A stretch of DNA of 42,542 nt from an uncultured Bacteroidales bacterium. GTDB lineage: Bacteria > Bacteroidota > Bacteroidia > Bacteroidales > Muribaculaceae. The notes beneath the pieces are model-generated. The model ran no database searches. It was given only the letters and a program-made list of their open reading frames with translations, and was not told the DNA's origin. Location of the stretch: NCBI GenBank assembly GCA_947176235.1, contig CAMWPM010000014.1:1-42542 (forward strand), written 5' to 3'. Positions within the stretch are counted from its first letter, which is position 1; the number at the start of each line of letters is the position of its first letter. A program made the translations under genes and the position numbers. Below, piece after piece: positions 16,521 through 25,874 of the stretch.

Positions 16521-17831
16521 ATGAAACTCTCACATAACATCACAATAGGTGCGATAGCACTCGTCATCGCTGGTACTCATGCAGCGGCTCAGACTATCCC
16601 CGATTCCGTCTATACCCTCGAACAGTGCAAGGAGCTTGCACTCGCAAATAATGCGGACATCCGTACGGCAGAAAATAACCTTAAGGCGGCTATCGAGACC
16701 CGTAAGGAGGCGTTCACCAAGTATTTCCCGGAAGTGTCGGCGGGAGCGTCAGCTTTCAAGACTCATAATGACGTGGTGCAATACGATGTGCTTGACATGT
16801 TCACGCTGGGAATAATCAATAAAGGAAAGACAGCCGGAATCTGGGCGCTTCAGCCGATTTTTATGGGCGGTCAAATCGTCAATGGCAACAAGCTTGCCAA
16901 AGTGGGCGAAGAGGCGGCGAGAATCAGAAAGGAGCAGAGCGCCGATCTTGTCGGGCTGCAGACTGAAGCCCTCTATTGGCAGCTCGTGACTTTGAAAGCC
17001 CAGAAAAAGACGGTGGAAAGCGCCCTATCCATGCTTAAGTCGCTCGAAGCTCAGGTGAAGGCGGCTGTGGATGCCGGGATAGTGACCAGCAACGATCTGC
17101 TGAAAGTGAATCTGAAGAAGAACGGATTTCAGTCGGATCTGATCGATCTCGATAACGGCATTGAACTAATGAAACGATTGCTGGCGCAGCAGATGGGACT
17201 CGGGACAGAAGCGAAAGCGGACATCAATGAGATAGTGCCGGACAGCGTACCGGCTTATCCCTCGAGGCTTTACATGGCTACGTCGGAAGCCTTGGGTCAG
17301 ACAGCAGATCATAAGCTACTCGTGAAAAACGTAGAGGCAAAGGCTCTTGAAAAAAAGATGGAGACCGGTAGCTATCTTCCGAAAGTCGGTGTGGGAGCAG
17401 GCTGGTTCTATCACGACATCTTCAATCAGAATCATAATTTCGGCGGAGTGATGGTGACGGTGTCGGTGCCTATTTCGGGCTGGTGGGGAGGCTCACATGC
17501 CATCAAACGAAAGTCGCTTGAGCTTGCGAACGCCCGTACCGAGCTTGAAAATCTGAGCCAGAAGCTTGAGATAGAGATGTCGGATAAATGGGATAATCTC
17601 ACAGCCGCTTACCGCAAGATGGAGATCGCATCCGAGGCTATAGCGCAAAGCAAGGAGAATCTGCGAATCACTCAGGCTTACTATGATGCAGGAATGAACA
17701 CTATCACTGATCTGCTGGATGCACAGACGCTTTACCGTCAGGCGCAGGATGATTACATCGGCGCGTACGGGATGTTTAAGATCTCGGAAGCACAATATCT
17801 TAACGCTACCGGGCGCTTCGGAGAAAACTGA
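16521..17831 (+). CDS. TolC-family outer membrane efflux protein
   Basis: Outer-membrane channel subunit of the efflux system. The ATG at 16521 is preferred over an earlier in-frame ATG at 16461, which lies inside the pump gene and would spoil the signal peptide; from 16521 a normal signal (KLSHNITIGAIALVIAGTHAAAQ) precedes the mature start. The 436-aa protein contains two outer-membrane-efflux repeats: the first opens with YTLEQCKELALANN, the second ends with the helical hairpin segment ITQAYYDAGMNTITDLLDAQTLYRQAQDDYI. It starts 13 nt after the pump stop codon and closes the operon. Confidence 0.94.
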   Translation: MKLSHNITIGAIALVIAGTHAAAQTIPDSVYTLEQCKELALANNADIRTAENNLKAAIETRKEAFTKYFPEVSAGASAFKTHNDVVQYDVLDMFTLGIINKGKTAGIWALQPIFMGGQIVNGNKLAKVGEEAARIRKEQSADLVGLQTEALYWQLVTLKAQKKTVESALSMLKSLEAQVKAAVDAGIVTSNDLLKVNLKKNGFQSDLIDLDNGIELMKRLLAQQMGLGTEAKADINEIVPDSVPAYPSRLYMATSEALGQTADHKLLVKNVEAKALEKKMETGSYLPKVGVGAGWFYHDIFNQNHNFGGVMVTVSVPISGWWGGSHAIKRKSLELANARTELENLSQKLEIEMSDKWDNLTAAYRKMEIASEAIAQSKENLRITQAYYDAGMNTITDLLDAQTLYRQAQDDYIGAYGMFKISEAQYLNATGRFGEN

Positions 17832-17931
17832 ACAGTCTCCCCTAATTTTAATTGTGGATCGTGTCAACTATGATGTCGGTCCACTCTTATTATAAGAATA
17901 ATCGATTAAGAATCAAAATGTTTATAGTGTC

Positions 17932-18459
17932 ATGAGAGGAAAAAGTAAAGATGCCGGGGGTATTCTGGACGGGAATTTTGCGGCGATTGACTTTGAGACG
18001 GCGAACGGGAGGCGCTCAAGTGTGTGCAGCGTGGGAATAGTGATTGTGAGGGAGGGCAGGATAGTGGACCGTTTCTACAGCCTTATCCGTCCGACACCGA
18101 ATTACTATAATTTCTGGACGACACAGGTGCATGGTCTGACGCGTGAGGATACGGACAGCCAGCCACTGTTCCCGGAAGTGTGGGCTAAGGTGGCTGACAG
18201 GATCAAGGGGTTGCCGCTTGTTGCACATAACAGACCGTTTGACGAGAGTTGCCTGAAGGCGGTGTTTGAGGAGTACGGGATGGAATATCCCGGTTATGAG
18301 TTTCACTGCACGCTGGCGGCATCAAGGCGATGCCTGAATCTGCCGAGCCATCAATTGCATCTGTCGGCTGCGGCGTGCGGGTACGACATGACAAATCATC
18401 ACAATGCGCTTGCAGATGCCGAGGCGTGTGCAGCGATTGCCCTGAAACTGATGTGCTGA
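17932..18459 (+). CDS. DEDDh-type 3'-5' exonuclease (DnaQ-like)
   Basis: A 175-aa stand-alone exonuclease of the DnaQ/epsilon superfamily. The DEDDh residues are in place: Asp20 and Glu22 in AIDFETANG (Exo I), Asp104 in VAHNRPFDESCL (Exo II), and His157 and Asp162 in HHNALADAEACA (Exo III). There is no fused helicase, BRCT or polymerase domain, so it could be a proofreading subunit-like, repair or RNA-trimming enzyme. Cytoplasmic, without signal peptide. It stands between the efflux operon (100 nt upstream) and the convergent pilus operon, whose last gene ends 37 nt away. No clear promoter consensus is visible in 17832-17931. Confidence 0.88.
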   Translation: MRGKSKDAGGILDGNFAAIDFETANGRRSSVCSVGIVIVREGRIVDRFYSLIRPTPNYYNFWTTQVHGLTREDTDSQPLFPEVWAKVADRIKGLPLVAHNRPFDESCLKAVFEEYGMEYPGYEFHCTLAASRRCLNLPSHQLHLSAAACGYDMTNHHNALADAEACAAIALKLMC

Positions 18460-18496
18460 ATGGAGGAGGAGGCTTGGGTGGGGGGATTATTACCCG

Positions 18497-19777
18497 TCAG
18501 TCGTAGATGTAGTCGAAGGTGCCTCCGTGGGTGAGGGGAGCAACGTTGAGGATGAATAGGGGGTCGATCGCCTGCTGTGGGGTGGGGGCGCCTTCCCGGT
18601 CGATAAGCGCGACAATGTCGTAGAAGTGATTGCGCTGCAAACGATAGAGTGCGAACACATTTCCGGTGAGGTCGTCGCGGCTGAAGCACTGCTGGTCGTT
18701 GATGTCGGAAACGCGATAGTTGACGGGAACTTTGTAGAAGTACTGCTTACCCATGTATGCCGCTTTAATGATGAGGAATACTTCGCGCTCGGCGAGAATG
18801 GGAGGGGTGTCGTCAAGGTCGGTAATCTCGTAGCGCAGACCATTATTGTGGTCGGAGTCATTATGACCGGTGTTGCCAGTGCGGATGCAACTGTTGGTGA
18901 CTTTTGTATAGTCGATCCAGTCGGCGGGGTAGGAGTAGTAGACGTGTCCGCCGTCCCGGACCAAATCATGCGCGTCGATGAGGTCGTCGGGGTACTGCCA
19001 GTCGGCACCGGCACAGGGACCTTCCGGCTCAGCCTGTGCGGCGGGGTAGATGGCTATGGGGGATGCTACGGCAGATGACAGAAATTCGGGCATCAGAGGC
19101 TCGGCGGGGATTCGGGCTGTGGTGACGTAACGGCAGAGAATACTCGTGAAATTTTGGGCGGGGACGTATGTTCCGTCGGGATTTTTGAGCGTGAGGCGGA
19201 TTTTAGCGGCTATACGACGGATGGGAATCATGATGTTGGTGTAACGGCTGATCTGATCGGGGAGATCAAAGTAGCCCGCCATGACGAAGTAGTCCTGCAT
19301 TTTGTCGGGGATGAGCCCTGTGAGGATCTGAGCGTAAACGTCGTCGAATCTGCTGCCGATTACTTCACCGGTGACGGGATAGTTGGCAACGATGGCAATG
19401 CGCGAAGCCTCGTTGAGCATCTCGAAAGTGAGTCCGATCGGGGATGTGCCGTCTTCCTTAAATTCGAGGATGGTGTGGGGGACGCCACATTCGTCGGTTT
19501 CCTCGTTGGTGTTGTAGCGAAAAGTGATTTTTCCGTCGGCATCGAGCAGGTAGAAGTCGAGATCGGTCACAATTTTCTCATTCCAGTCGCTCCAGCACAG
19601 CGTCTCCTCCGATGGGGTGCGACTCAGTCCTGCACCGTAGTAGTCGGTGACGTAGCTGATCGCAAGTCCGGAAATATTGTCGACGTCGTCGGGATCGCCT
19701 GAGATTGGGGAATCGCTGCACGACGATGCGAGCAATGCGAGGCTGAGAACTATATATATAAGATATTTTATATTCAT
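18497..19777 (-). CDS. Fimbrillin-like lipoprotein, last gene of the pilus operon
   Basis: Exported lipoprotein of 426 aa; the signal ends in the lipobox LASSC (Cys20). After the lipid anchor, a short strand (ISGLAISYVTDYYGAG) is followed by Arg53 in LSRT, at the same distance as the presumed processing arginine in the other subunits here. The middle holds IPIRRIAAKIRLTLKN, which resembles the LLRAVAKIxI strand of Mfa/DUF4906-type fimbrillins. It ends at FDYIYD without the long C-terminal extension of the major subunit. Position at the distal end of the operon suggests an accessory or tip subunit of the type V pilus; the exact class is inference. Confidence 0.72.
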   Translation of the reverse strand: MNIKYLIYIVLSLALLASSCSDSPISGDPDDVDNISGLAISYVTDYYGAGLSRTPSEETLCWSDWNEKIVTDLDFYLLDADGKITFRYNTNEETDECGVPHTILEFKEDGTSPIGLTFEMLNEASRIAIVANYPVTGEVIGSRFDDVYAQILTGLIPDKMQDYFVMAGYFDLPDQISRYTNIMIPIRRIAAKIRLTLKNPDGTYVPAQNFTSILCRYVTTARIPAEPLMPEFLSSAVASPIAIYPAAQAEPEGPCAGADWQYPDDLIDAHDLVRDGGHVYYSYPADWIDYTKVTNSCIRTGNTGHNDSDHNNGLRYEITDLDDTPPILAEREVFLIIKAAYMGKQYFYKVPVNYRVSDINDQQCFSRDDLTGNVFALYRLQRNHFYDIVALIDREGAPTPQQAIDPLFILNVAPLTHGGTFDYIYD

Positions 19778-19807
19778 GGTGAAAATGGATGGATTCGTGC
19801 TATTGGA

Positions 19808-21745
19808 TCAGTCGGTAGGGATGTTGTAGCCCATCGGATAGCCCCACCAGGTGTTGGCGCTGAAAATATCGTCGGTGCTATGTGTGCCCACCATCAGTTT
19901 CTTCTCGTTACGGTTGGCTTTCGATGCATAGAACGGGAAGAGCTGACGGATTTCAATTCTGGTAGCGTCACCGGCAAAAGTGTAGGGCAGGAAGTCGCCG
20001 GTATCCTTAGCGGGATTTATGGAGAGGGTCTCGGAGAAGTTCTTTCCGTCGAGGGCAATTTTGATGACGAGGTAGCATGTCGGGACAGATCCTTTGTTTT
20101 TCCAATAATTTCCGGCGTCGTTGAGAAGCAGGAAATCGGGATTTCCAGGAACGGTGTCAGGCTGATTGCCTGAATAGTTGACAGCAGAAAGACGTGTGCC
20201 AACCTTGATGTTGTAGGGTTTGGATCGGGCTATGCCGGTAGAAACAGCCTTGTTGTTGCTTGAGTCTTCGTTGCCTACTCCGAAGAAGAAGCCGTCGGGT
20301 GTATTGGCAAGATTATCATAAAGGATTTTTCCGTCGGCATTCCGGGAGAATTTGTCCTCGGCGGTGTATTCCACACCATTTTCTACAAGGAAAGCTTTCC
20401 AAACGGCGCCTTCGGGCGCTGTAAGAGTAAACTTGTAGTCGGCAAAGGAGGTGGTGTTTTTTATTACGTCGGAATTGTCGGTGGGATAGGAAGGGAATGC
20501 GACGTAGGCATATTCGGCTTCGTTGTCGGTGGATTCAAATTTCCAGTCGGCGGGTGCGGGATTCCATCCAATGGCAGAATTGACGAGATTCCAGCACTCG
20601 ATCTTGTAGGAAAGCTCACCTTCCTTGATATCCTTGTCGATAGTGAATTTGTAGAGATGGTTGCGGTTGACGTTATAACGATTGTTCTTATATTTGCCTT
20701 CGTTGTAGGATCCATCGGGGATGTTGTCAAGGATCATTACGCAGGTCTCGATTTCTCCAATCTCGTTGGCAACGGAGGCGGTAATCGCCACGTTAGACAC
20801 ACCGTTTTTTGTAGCATCCAATTCAGGAAGATAGAATACAAGAGAGGGATCGTCGTCAGTCTCGCCACTTACTCCGGGAGCGGAAACGGTGAGATCCTGC
20901 AATGTGGATTTGGAGTCGGTGACGGCATGAAATGAAGCGTCGTAATATTCGGTGCCGTCGGAAGTGGATTTCGCAAGATCCCAGCCAGAAGGCATGTAGT
21001 AGCTCTTGCGAACAAAATGGTTGACATTGCAACTTTTTACTTTATATCCGGCTTCCAAAAGCTTGTCGGTGAGCTGGATCTTTACTTTAGCTACGGCGCG
21101 GAGCAGTTGGACGGAGAAAGTCTGCGTGGTGATTCCGTCGAAATTAAATCGAGCTGTAGTCATTCCCCACATGGGGATGCATGGGACATTGGAATTATTG
21201 CGAGTTTTATCGTCCTTATACCAGTCAAATGATAAATTATTAATAGCTTTTTTTAAATCGGATAAAGTGGTGTAGGTGTTGATCTGAACGTCCTTTTTCG
21301 ACGTGTCGTAGCGCTCGCGGAAGTTGGCGAGAACCATCACCCGGTACACTCCAGCCGACCATCCATCGCGCAACTCATTGAAATCGAGAGTGGCGGTCAT
21401 GTCGTATCCTCCTTCAACGGCATTGAACTGAAATCCTTCTTCCAGATTAAGGTGAAGGAGTTGGTCGTCGTCGTTGATTATCATAACATGTAGCCATTTG
21501 GCATTGTTATCGTTAAGCTTGATACGGCTGTCGAAGGAAGAACCGATTTCGGTAGGGTCGGAAGGATTCCAGATACCGTCGGCACGGGAAATACCGCCCA
21601 TCTCACCGAGATTGAGGTTGAAACGGAACGTCACCTTTCCATCTGGGATTCCGTCGCAATTATCGTCGTAGTCATTGACGCATGACTGAGCGATGACAGC
21701 GAGAAGGATCGCGAAAAACGAATATAGTGAAAATCGGAAGTTCAT
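19808..21745 (-). CDS. Fimbrillin-like lipoprotein (accessory pilus subunit)
   Basis: A 645-aa exported lipoprotein with signal peptide and lipobox IAQSC (Cys22). A first strand (KVTFRFNLNLGEMGG) is followed by Arg54-Ala55 in ISRADG, the likely processing site by comparison with type V pilins. The segment IPMWGMTTARF followed by LLRAVAKVKIQL is a recognisable fimbrillin signature (DUF4906/Mfa-like). The second half is rich in aromatic and polar residues (NTWWGYPMGYN near the end) and may be an adhesive domain. It ends 30 nt before the following gene and begins one base after the stop of the 906-aa gene, indicating tight coupling. Function as minor or tip fimbrial subunit is inferred. Confidence 0.75.
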   Translation of the reverse strand: MNFRFSLYSFFAILLAVIAQSCVNDYDDNCDGIPDGKVTFRFNLNLGEMGGISRADGIWNPSDPTEIGSSFDSRIKLNDNNAKWLHVMIINDDDQLLHLNLEEGFQFNAVEGGYDMTATLDFNELRDGWSAGVYRVMVLANFRERYDTSKKDVQINTYTTLSDLKKAINNLSFDWYKDDKTRNNSNVPCIPMWGMTTARFNFDGITTQTFSVQLLRAVAKVKIQLTDKLLEAGYKVKSCNVNHFVRKSYYMPSGWDLAKSTSDGTEYYDASFHAVTDSKSTLQDLTVSAPGVSGETDDDPSLVFYLPELDATKNGVSNVAITASVANEIGEIETCVMILDNIPDGSYNEGKYKNNRYNVNRNHLYKFTIDKDIKEGELSYKIECWNLVNSAIGWNPAPADWKFESTDNEAEYAYVAFPSYPTDNSDVIKNTTSFADYKFTLTAPEGAVWKAFLVENGVEYTAEDKFSRNADGKILYDNLANTPDGFFFGVGNEDSSNNKAVSTGIARSKPYNIKVGTRLSAVNYSGNQPDTVPGNPDFLLLNDAGNYWKNKGSVPTCYLVIKIALDGKNFSETLSINPAKDTGDFLPYTFAGDATRIEIRQLFPFYASKANRNEKKLMVGTHSTDDIFSANTWWGYPMGYNIPTD

Positions 21746-21746
21746 A

Positions 21747-24467
21747 TTAAAGTGCAGTACTACTTTTAGATTCTACGACGTGGACACTAACGGAATGAAC
21801 GGTTGGCAACTTAGTTTTTCCAACGTTAGCGCCAGCAGGTTTAGCAAGAATGGAGCGGGTGACGTCAGAAGCATCGCGGGTGTCGAGCTGATGCTTAAGC
21901 TGCATAATAAACCGGACAGGATAGAAGAGCCTTGAACGTTCGGCATCAACAAGACTTGAGACCTTACCAGAAGAATATTCTCCTTCCTTAATAAAGGCAG
22001 AGTCGAAATTATCACTTTGCCAGCCGTTGGGCATGTTAAATGAAACGGTGATTACAGAATTCCCTTCCACGTTTTCCTGACCTTCATTGTCGATCCACAT
22101 ACAGTTGGTACCACCAAACCAGCGGAATTCATTGTTGAAATTACCGAGCGGTTTCAGATTAAAGCCGGATACGTTGGCTGGGAGGAATTCATTGGTCACA
22201 CATTTCATTTTGAGCAACGCATCCCGTTTAGTTTCGATGGCGTCACTATGTCTGTTTGGAGTTCCATTAACAAAAATCCAACTATCACTTGACATGAGTT
22301 TAGCCAGAGCACACCACCCAAAGTAATTAATGATTTTCTGAAACTTCTCCAGATTGGGGAGGTGAAGGATAAATCGGCTGTCGTCGGACGAAGGTATAAA
22401 ATGATTGTCAGTAATAGTGGAATAATTATAGAGAAGAGGATGAGGAGTGTCAATTTTCGAGAAGTCGATATCCTCCCAGTCTTCTCCCGCCTCCGCGTTA
22501 TAACGAGGATGGAGATAGGAAGGGGAAAGGATAGTCCAATTGAACCACCCCAATTCGTTAGCTTCCTGATAAGGAGTTTTAAAGTCAACAAAATTTAGCT
22601 CGCTATCATCAGAATTATGACAAGGGAGAATTGTCCCATCATTCATGGTAGTGGCGCGCAAGGCTGTACTCATCCAGAAACTATTAAACCCGATTTTGAC
22701 CAGTGGATATTCAACAGAGACATTATCACGCGTGTCGACCAAGAAATGCTGGAGGATATAGGCAATCTTGTTCCCTTCGCTGTCGATAATCGCGTCTTCA
22801 TCAAAAGGGGCATAAGAAACGAAAGGTGCAGAACCATCCTGCGGAATGGCAATGTGTCCGTTATAATAAGCATCGGAATTAGAAATCTTCCGGTCGCTTA
22901 ATTCCAATCGCTCTATTTTGTAATAGGTAAGTTCCGTATCCTCATTTATACCGTAAAAGTGCCCGTTAGTCGGTGTCCAATGGATTTTGGCACCATGCAG
23001 CCAGTTCTCGGTCCAATCGTCAGAGGATCGTCCGTAGCCTAAACTTTCATCATAAATCCATCTGTGGCCATGACGTGGCATGAAAATACCCATAGCCATA
23101 TTTTCATCACCGCCATCACCAACGGTAATTGATCCGGCATGGTGGGGGTAGGGATAAGCGGGATCGCCCTGAATAATACCATCACGAGTAGCTACCACAT
23201 CATAGAGCATTCGGAGAATCGTACCGTTTTCAAGATCAGGTGTGTTATCGATATTCGGAGAAAACAAATTATAGAAAACATAAGCCTGAGATGATACGGC
23301 ATAGCCATTGATGGGATATTCAGGATCACGACTGTAGGCACCTTCGTAGTAGGCGGTGGGAGCATCAACTTTTACGTTAGACTCAGGGGTGTTGTGGTGG
23401 GGCTGATAGCGGATATATTCACGGCAGAGCATACCGACAATTTCATGTGTCTCGGGATCAAAAACATCGAAGACCCATGAATCTTCATCGGAAACGTCGG
23501 GGATGGCAGCCTTTACTTCGGAACGGAGGGTGAAGTTGTAGTAGTAGCCATCGCGGAGCGAGAGATCATCGTTGAGGGAGAATGTCACTTCTTCCGTTTC
23601 ACCGGCACGATTGTAGAGGTTGCATTTAATGATTCCGGTGCCGGCCGGGAGTGTATGCCATGCGGGAACTACGGCCCGATATATGAGGTAGTTGCCGGAT
23701 TCGCCCTGCTGAAACATCCGGATGTCAGTCGCAGTCTTTGCCTGCGGGGCATAGTTCATGTCACCAGGAGTCAAGCCACGTGTCAGATGAATACCTGAAG
23801 CCGATATCGGGAAATTGCAGAGAGTGACACCCTTGCCGTCGGAAGTGTCGATGCTATCACGGTGAATTTTCACAACAATGTTAGCCATGAGATGGTGCAT
23901 CTTTATGACCTGATAATCGGCTCCGGGATCAGCCGGGAGATAATTCCAGAGGAAATCCGATTTTTCGTAGCCTTCCTTAGCGGACTGATCCGCCTCTACA
24001 CCGATGGTCAGACCTGTGCCCTGGGTGACAGAGCGTAATGTCCAAGCTTCGTTCATGGGGTAGTAGAAGAGGTAGTTGATATTATCACCGGACGGAATTA
24101 CAGTGTCGAGCCCCTGAGTAACCTTTCCGGCTGGGGGAGCGAGCACCTGAATCTCGGAATCGTCGTTCATGTTGCGCGCGGCAAAGACGTCGTTCTGAAT
24201 CTGGCGCTCGGAATTGCTGGCGAACACGCCGATATGGTCGCCTGTCTCGAATCGTGAAGCTGTGACGGATTCATAGCCGACGCGTGATGCGGGGCGGGGA
24301 AGAGCATCGTCGTCGCAGCTGATGATGAAGCGGTATTCGCCGGGGAGAAGAATCCTATCGGGGTCGCTTCCGAAGTGCTCAAAGGTATCATCGGAGCATG
24401 AATATAACCCGACGGCAGCGAGTGTCGCGAGAATCATGAAGAGGCTTATGCGGGAGATTCTGTTCAT
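21747..24467 (-). CDS. Large fimbrillin-family lipoprotein, candidate tip adhesin
   Basis: The largest pilus-operon product at 906 aa. The signal peptide ends at lipobox LYSC (Cys24). A first strand (EYRFIISCDDDALP) precedes Arg62 in ASRVGYE. The segment RFETGDHIGVFAS, then NYLFYYPMNEAW and MHHLMANIVVKIH, are characteristic of the fimbrillin family (Mfa_like_1 type). The C-terminal ~550 residues contain many Trp, Tyr, Asn and Gly (for example WMSTALRATTMNDGT, LNELGWFNW-like stretches) and look like a distinct surface domain, which together with its size makes a tip adhesin plausible. Ligand unknown. Composition is somewhat more AT-rich than the upstream pilus genes, as expected for a fast-evolving surface protein. 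Confidence 0.74.
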   Translation of the reverse strand: MNRISRISLFMILATLAAVGLYSCSDDTFEHFGSDPDRILLPGEYRFIISCDDDALPRPASRVGYESVTASRFETGDHIGVFASNSERQIQNDVFAARNMNDDSEIQVLAPPAGKVTQGLDTVIPSGDNINYLFYYPMNEAWTLRSVTQGTGLTIGVEADQSAKEGYEKSDFLWNYLPADPGADYQVIKMHHLMANIVVKIHRDSIDTSDGKGVTLCNFPISASGIHLTRGLTPGDMNYAPQAKTATDIRMFQQGESGNYLIYRAVVPAWHTLPAGTGIIKCNLYNRAGETEEVTFSLNDDLSLRDGYYYNFTLRSEVKAAIPDVSDEDSWVFDVFDPETHEIVGMLCREYIRYQPHHNTPESNVKVDAPTAYYEGAYSRDPEYPINGYAVSSQAYVFYNLFSPNIDNTPDLENGTILRMLYDVVATRDGIIQGDPAYPYPHHAGSITVGDGGDENMAMGIFMPRHGHRWIYDESLGYGRSSDDWTENWLHGAKIHWTPTNGHFYGINEDTELTYYKIERLELSDRKISNSDAYYNGHIAIPQDGSAPFVSYAPFDEDAIIDSEGNKIAYILQHFLVDTRDNVSVEYPLVKIGFNSFWMSTALRATTMNDGTILPCHNSDDSELNFVDFKTPYQEANELGWFNWTILSPSYLHPRYNAEAGEDWEDIDFSKIDTPHPLLYNYSTITDNHFIPSSDDSRFILHLPNLEKFQKIINYFGWCALAKLMSSDSWIFVNGTPNRHSDAIETKRDALLKMKCVTNEFLPANVSGFNLKPLGNFNNEFRWFGGTNCMWIDNEGQENVEGNSVITVSFNMPNGWQSDNFDSAFIKEGEYSSGKVSSLVDAERSRLFYPVRFIMQLKHQLDTRDASDVTRSILAKPAGANVGKTKLPTVHSVSVHVVESKSSTAL

Positions 24468-24517
24468 TGCAAGGTCAGATAAAAAAGGGTTTTACCGAGA
24501 GATCAATCCGACTGCTG

Positions 24518-25855
24518 TCAGGGGCGATCGAGGAAGGAACTTCCACCGTCTTTCCAGTCATCAATCTCAAGGTGCCAACCGGTGTCGTCGCCGGTACGTG
24601 AGAATCTGATTTTATAGTATGTGCCTCCCTTGAGAGAGGAAAGACGTGGATTTTTCTGAAGATTTTCGAGGGTATATTGCTTGCCGTTAATGGTCATTTC
24701 GACGTTGCAATTCAAATTGTCCTGCGGAGTCATGATGAGGCGATAGACGTAGAAATCGGTGTCGCCAGAAGATGTCCACTCGCGGGAAACACCCATGTAT
24801 TTGGGATAGATGGGGGATCCATAGGATGCCGAACGCTGTAAGTTGTTTCCCCATTCATTGTATTGAGACGTATAGTCACCATTAAGGAACTTACCAGCTG
24901 AAAGGTCAAAATCCTTGCGACGCGGCATCGAATATTTCCAATTATTATCCTGCTTAGGTCTTATCAGAACATTATCGGGACGCTCGGAGAAACAGAGATC
25001 GATGGTTGCCATCTGCTTGACAAGGGTAACGTTGATCTCGCCGCGGGTGTTGGTGACGTTGATGGGCATATCGTTCCACGTCGTAACCTTGGCGTACATA
25101 AAATCGCTATTGGTGAGACGTGACAGGTCGGTGTTGTCCGATCGATAGTCGATCATCGGGATAACGGGGAAGCGGGTCCATGAAGAGTAGTTGAATTTTT
25201 CGGAATCGGAGGGTTGATCCAGATCATCAACAGCACCGAGGAAAGGCGTGAAAATGTAATCATTAAATATCCCGTACGCATCGTGGTAGTTCGTCACGTA
25301 GTTGGATTCATTTGATGTTTCACTCTGATTAGGATAGCTCAGTTTTTTTATATCAATTTGGTAATCATTGATCCGCAAAGATTCGATTTCGCGTTTTATG
25401 GAGTCTGGATCATGATAGGGGTAGTAGAAGAAAAAGGCGTAGTCGAGCCCGGGCTTCATGATGAACTGGCGATTGTCGGTTGACTGGAAGATTTCCTGAC
25501 GGGCGTTGATCTTGTTGTTGGAGGCGTCATATCCCTGTTCTTCGAGAATCAGACTCCCGTCGTACCAGTAAAGCCATCCAGTGTTGGCGACAAATTCGTA
25601 AGTGCCGTCAGGATTGACGGTGGCAATAACGCAACCCACGATGTCCTTTTCAGCTTTCAGGGTTGTGTTGACTCCGTCGTATGTCACGCGTGAAAGGGGG
25701 AGGATGCCATCACCCCCATCCTTGATGCGGAAACTGATGACGCCGGAGGCTTCATCACCGGGGATGCTGTCGGTCCGGGAGCAGGCTGGAAGCACTGCGC
25801 ATGACAGGGCTGCGATGATGGCGGGAAGTAATATGCGGAAGCTGTGGAATGTCAT
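24518..25855 (-). CDS. Fimbrillin-like lipoprotein (accessory pilus subunit)
   Basis: Exported lipoprotein of 445 aa with lipobox VLPAC (Cys25). After a short strand (GVISFRIKDGGDG) comes Arg56 in PLSRVTYDG. YAFFFYYPYHD and EINVTLVKQMATIDLCFS match the pattern of fimbrillin-family proteins (hydrophobic YYPY segment and the conserved M-A-x-I strand). The C-terminus ends in LEIDDWKDGGSS, a form common at the end of fimbrillin-like domains. It starts 19 nt after the anchor gene and precedes the large fimbrillin by 50 nt. Probably the subunit that links shaft and tip, by analogy with Mfa3/Mfa4 in Porphyromonas; this assignment is positional only. Confidence 0.72.
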   Translation of the reverse strand: MTFHSFRILLPAIIAALSCAVLPACSRTDSIPGDEASGVISFRIKDGGDGILPLSRVTYDGVNTTLKAEKDIVGCVIATVNPDGTYEFVANTGWLYWYDGSLILEEQGYDASNNKINARQEIFQSTDNRQFIMKPGLDYAFFFYYPYHDPDSIKREIESLRINDYQIDIKKLSYPNQSETSNESNYVTNYHDAYGIFNDYIFTPFLGAVDDLDQPSDSEKFNYSSWTRFPVIPMIDYRSDNTDLSRLTNSDFMYAKVTTWNDMPINVTNTRGEINVTLVKQMATIDLCFSERPDNVLIRPKQDNNWKYSMPRRKDFDLSAGKFLNGDYTSQYNEWGNNLQRSASYGSPIYPKYMGVSREWTSSGDTDFYVYRLIMTPQDNLNCNVEMTINGKQYTLENLQKNPRLSSLKGGTYYKIRFSRTGDDTGWHLEIDDWKDGGSSFLDRP

Positions 25856-25874
25856 GTCGGGGCGGAGAGCGGGA

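Noticed and set aside
18460-18496. Terminator between the exonuclease and the convergent pilus operon
   Set aside because: The 37-nt gap is G-rich with no stem-loop plus T-run on either strand.
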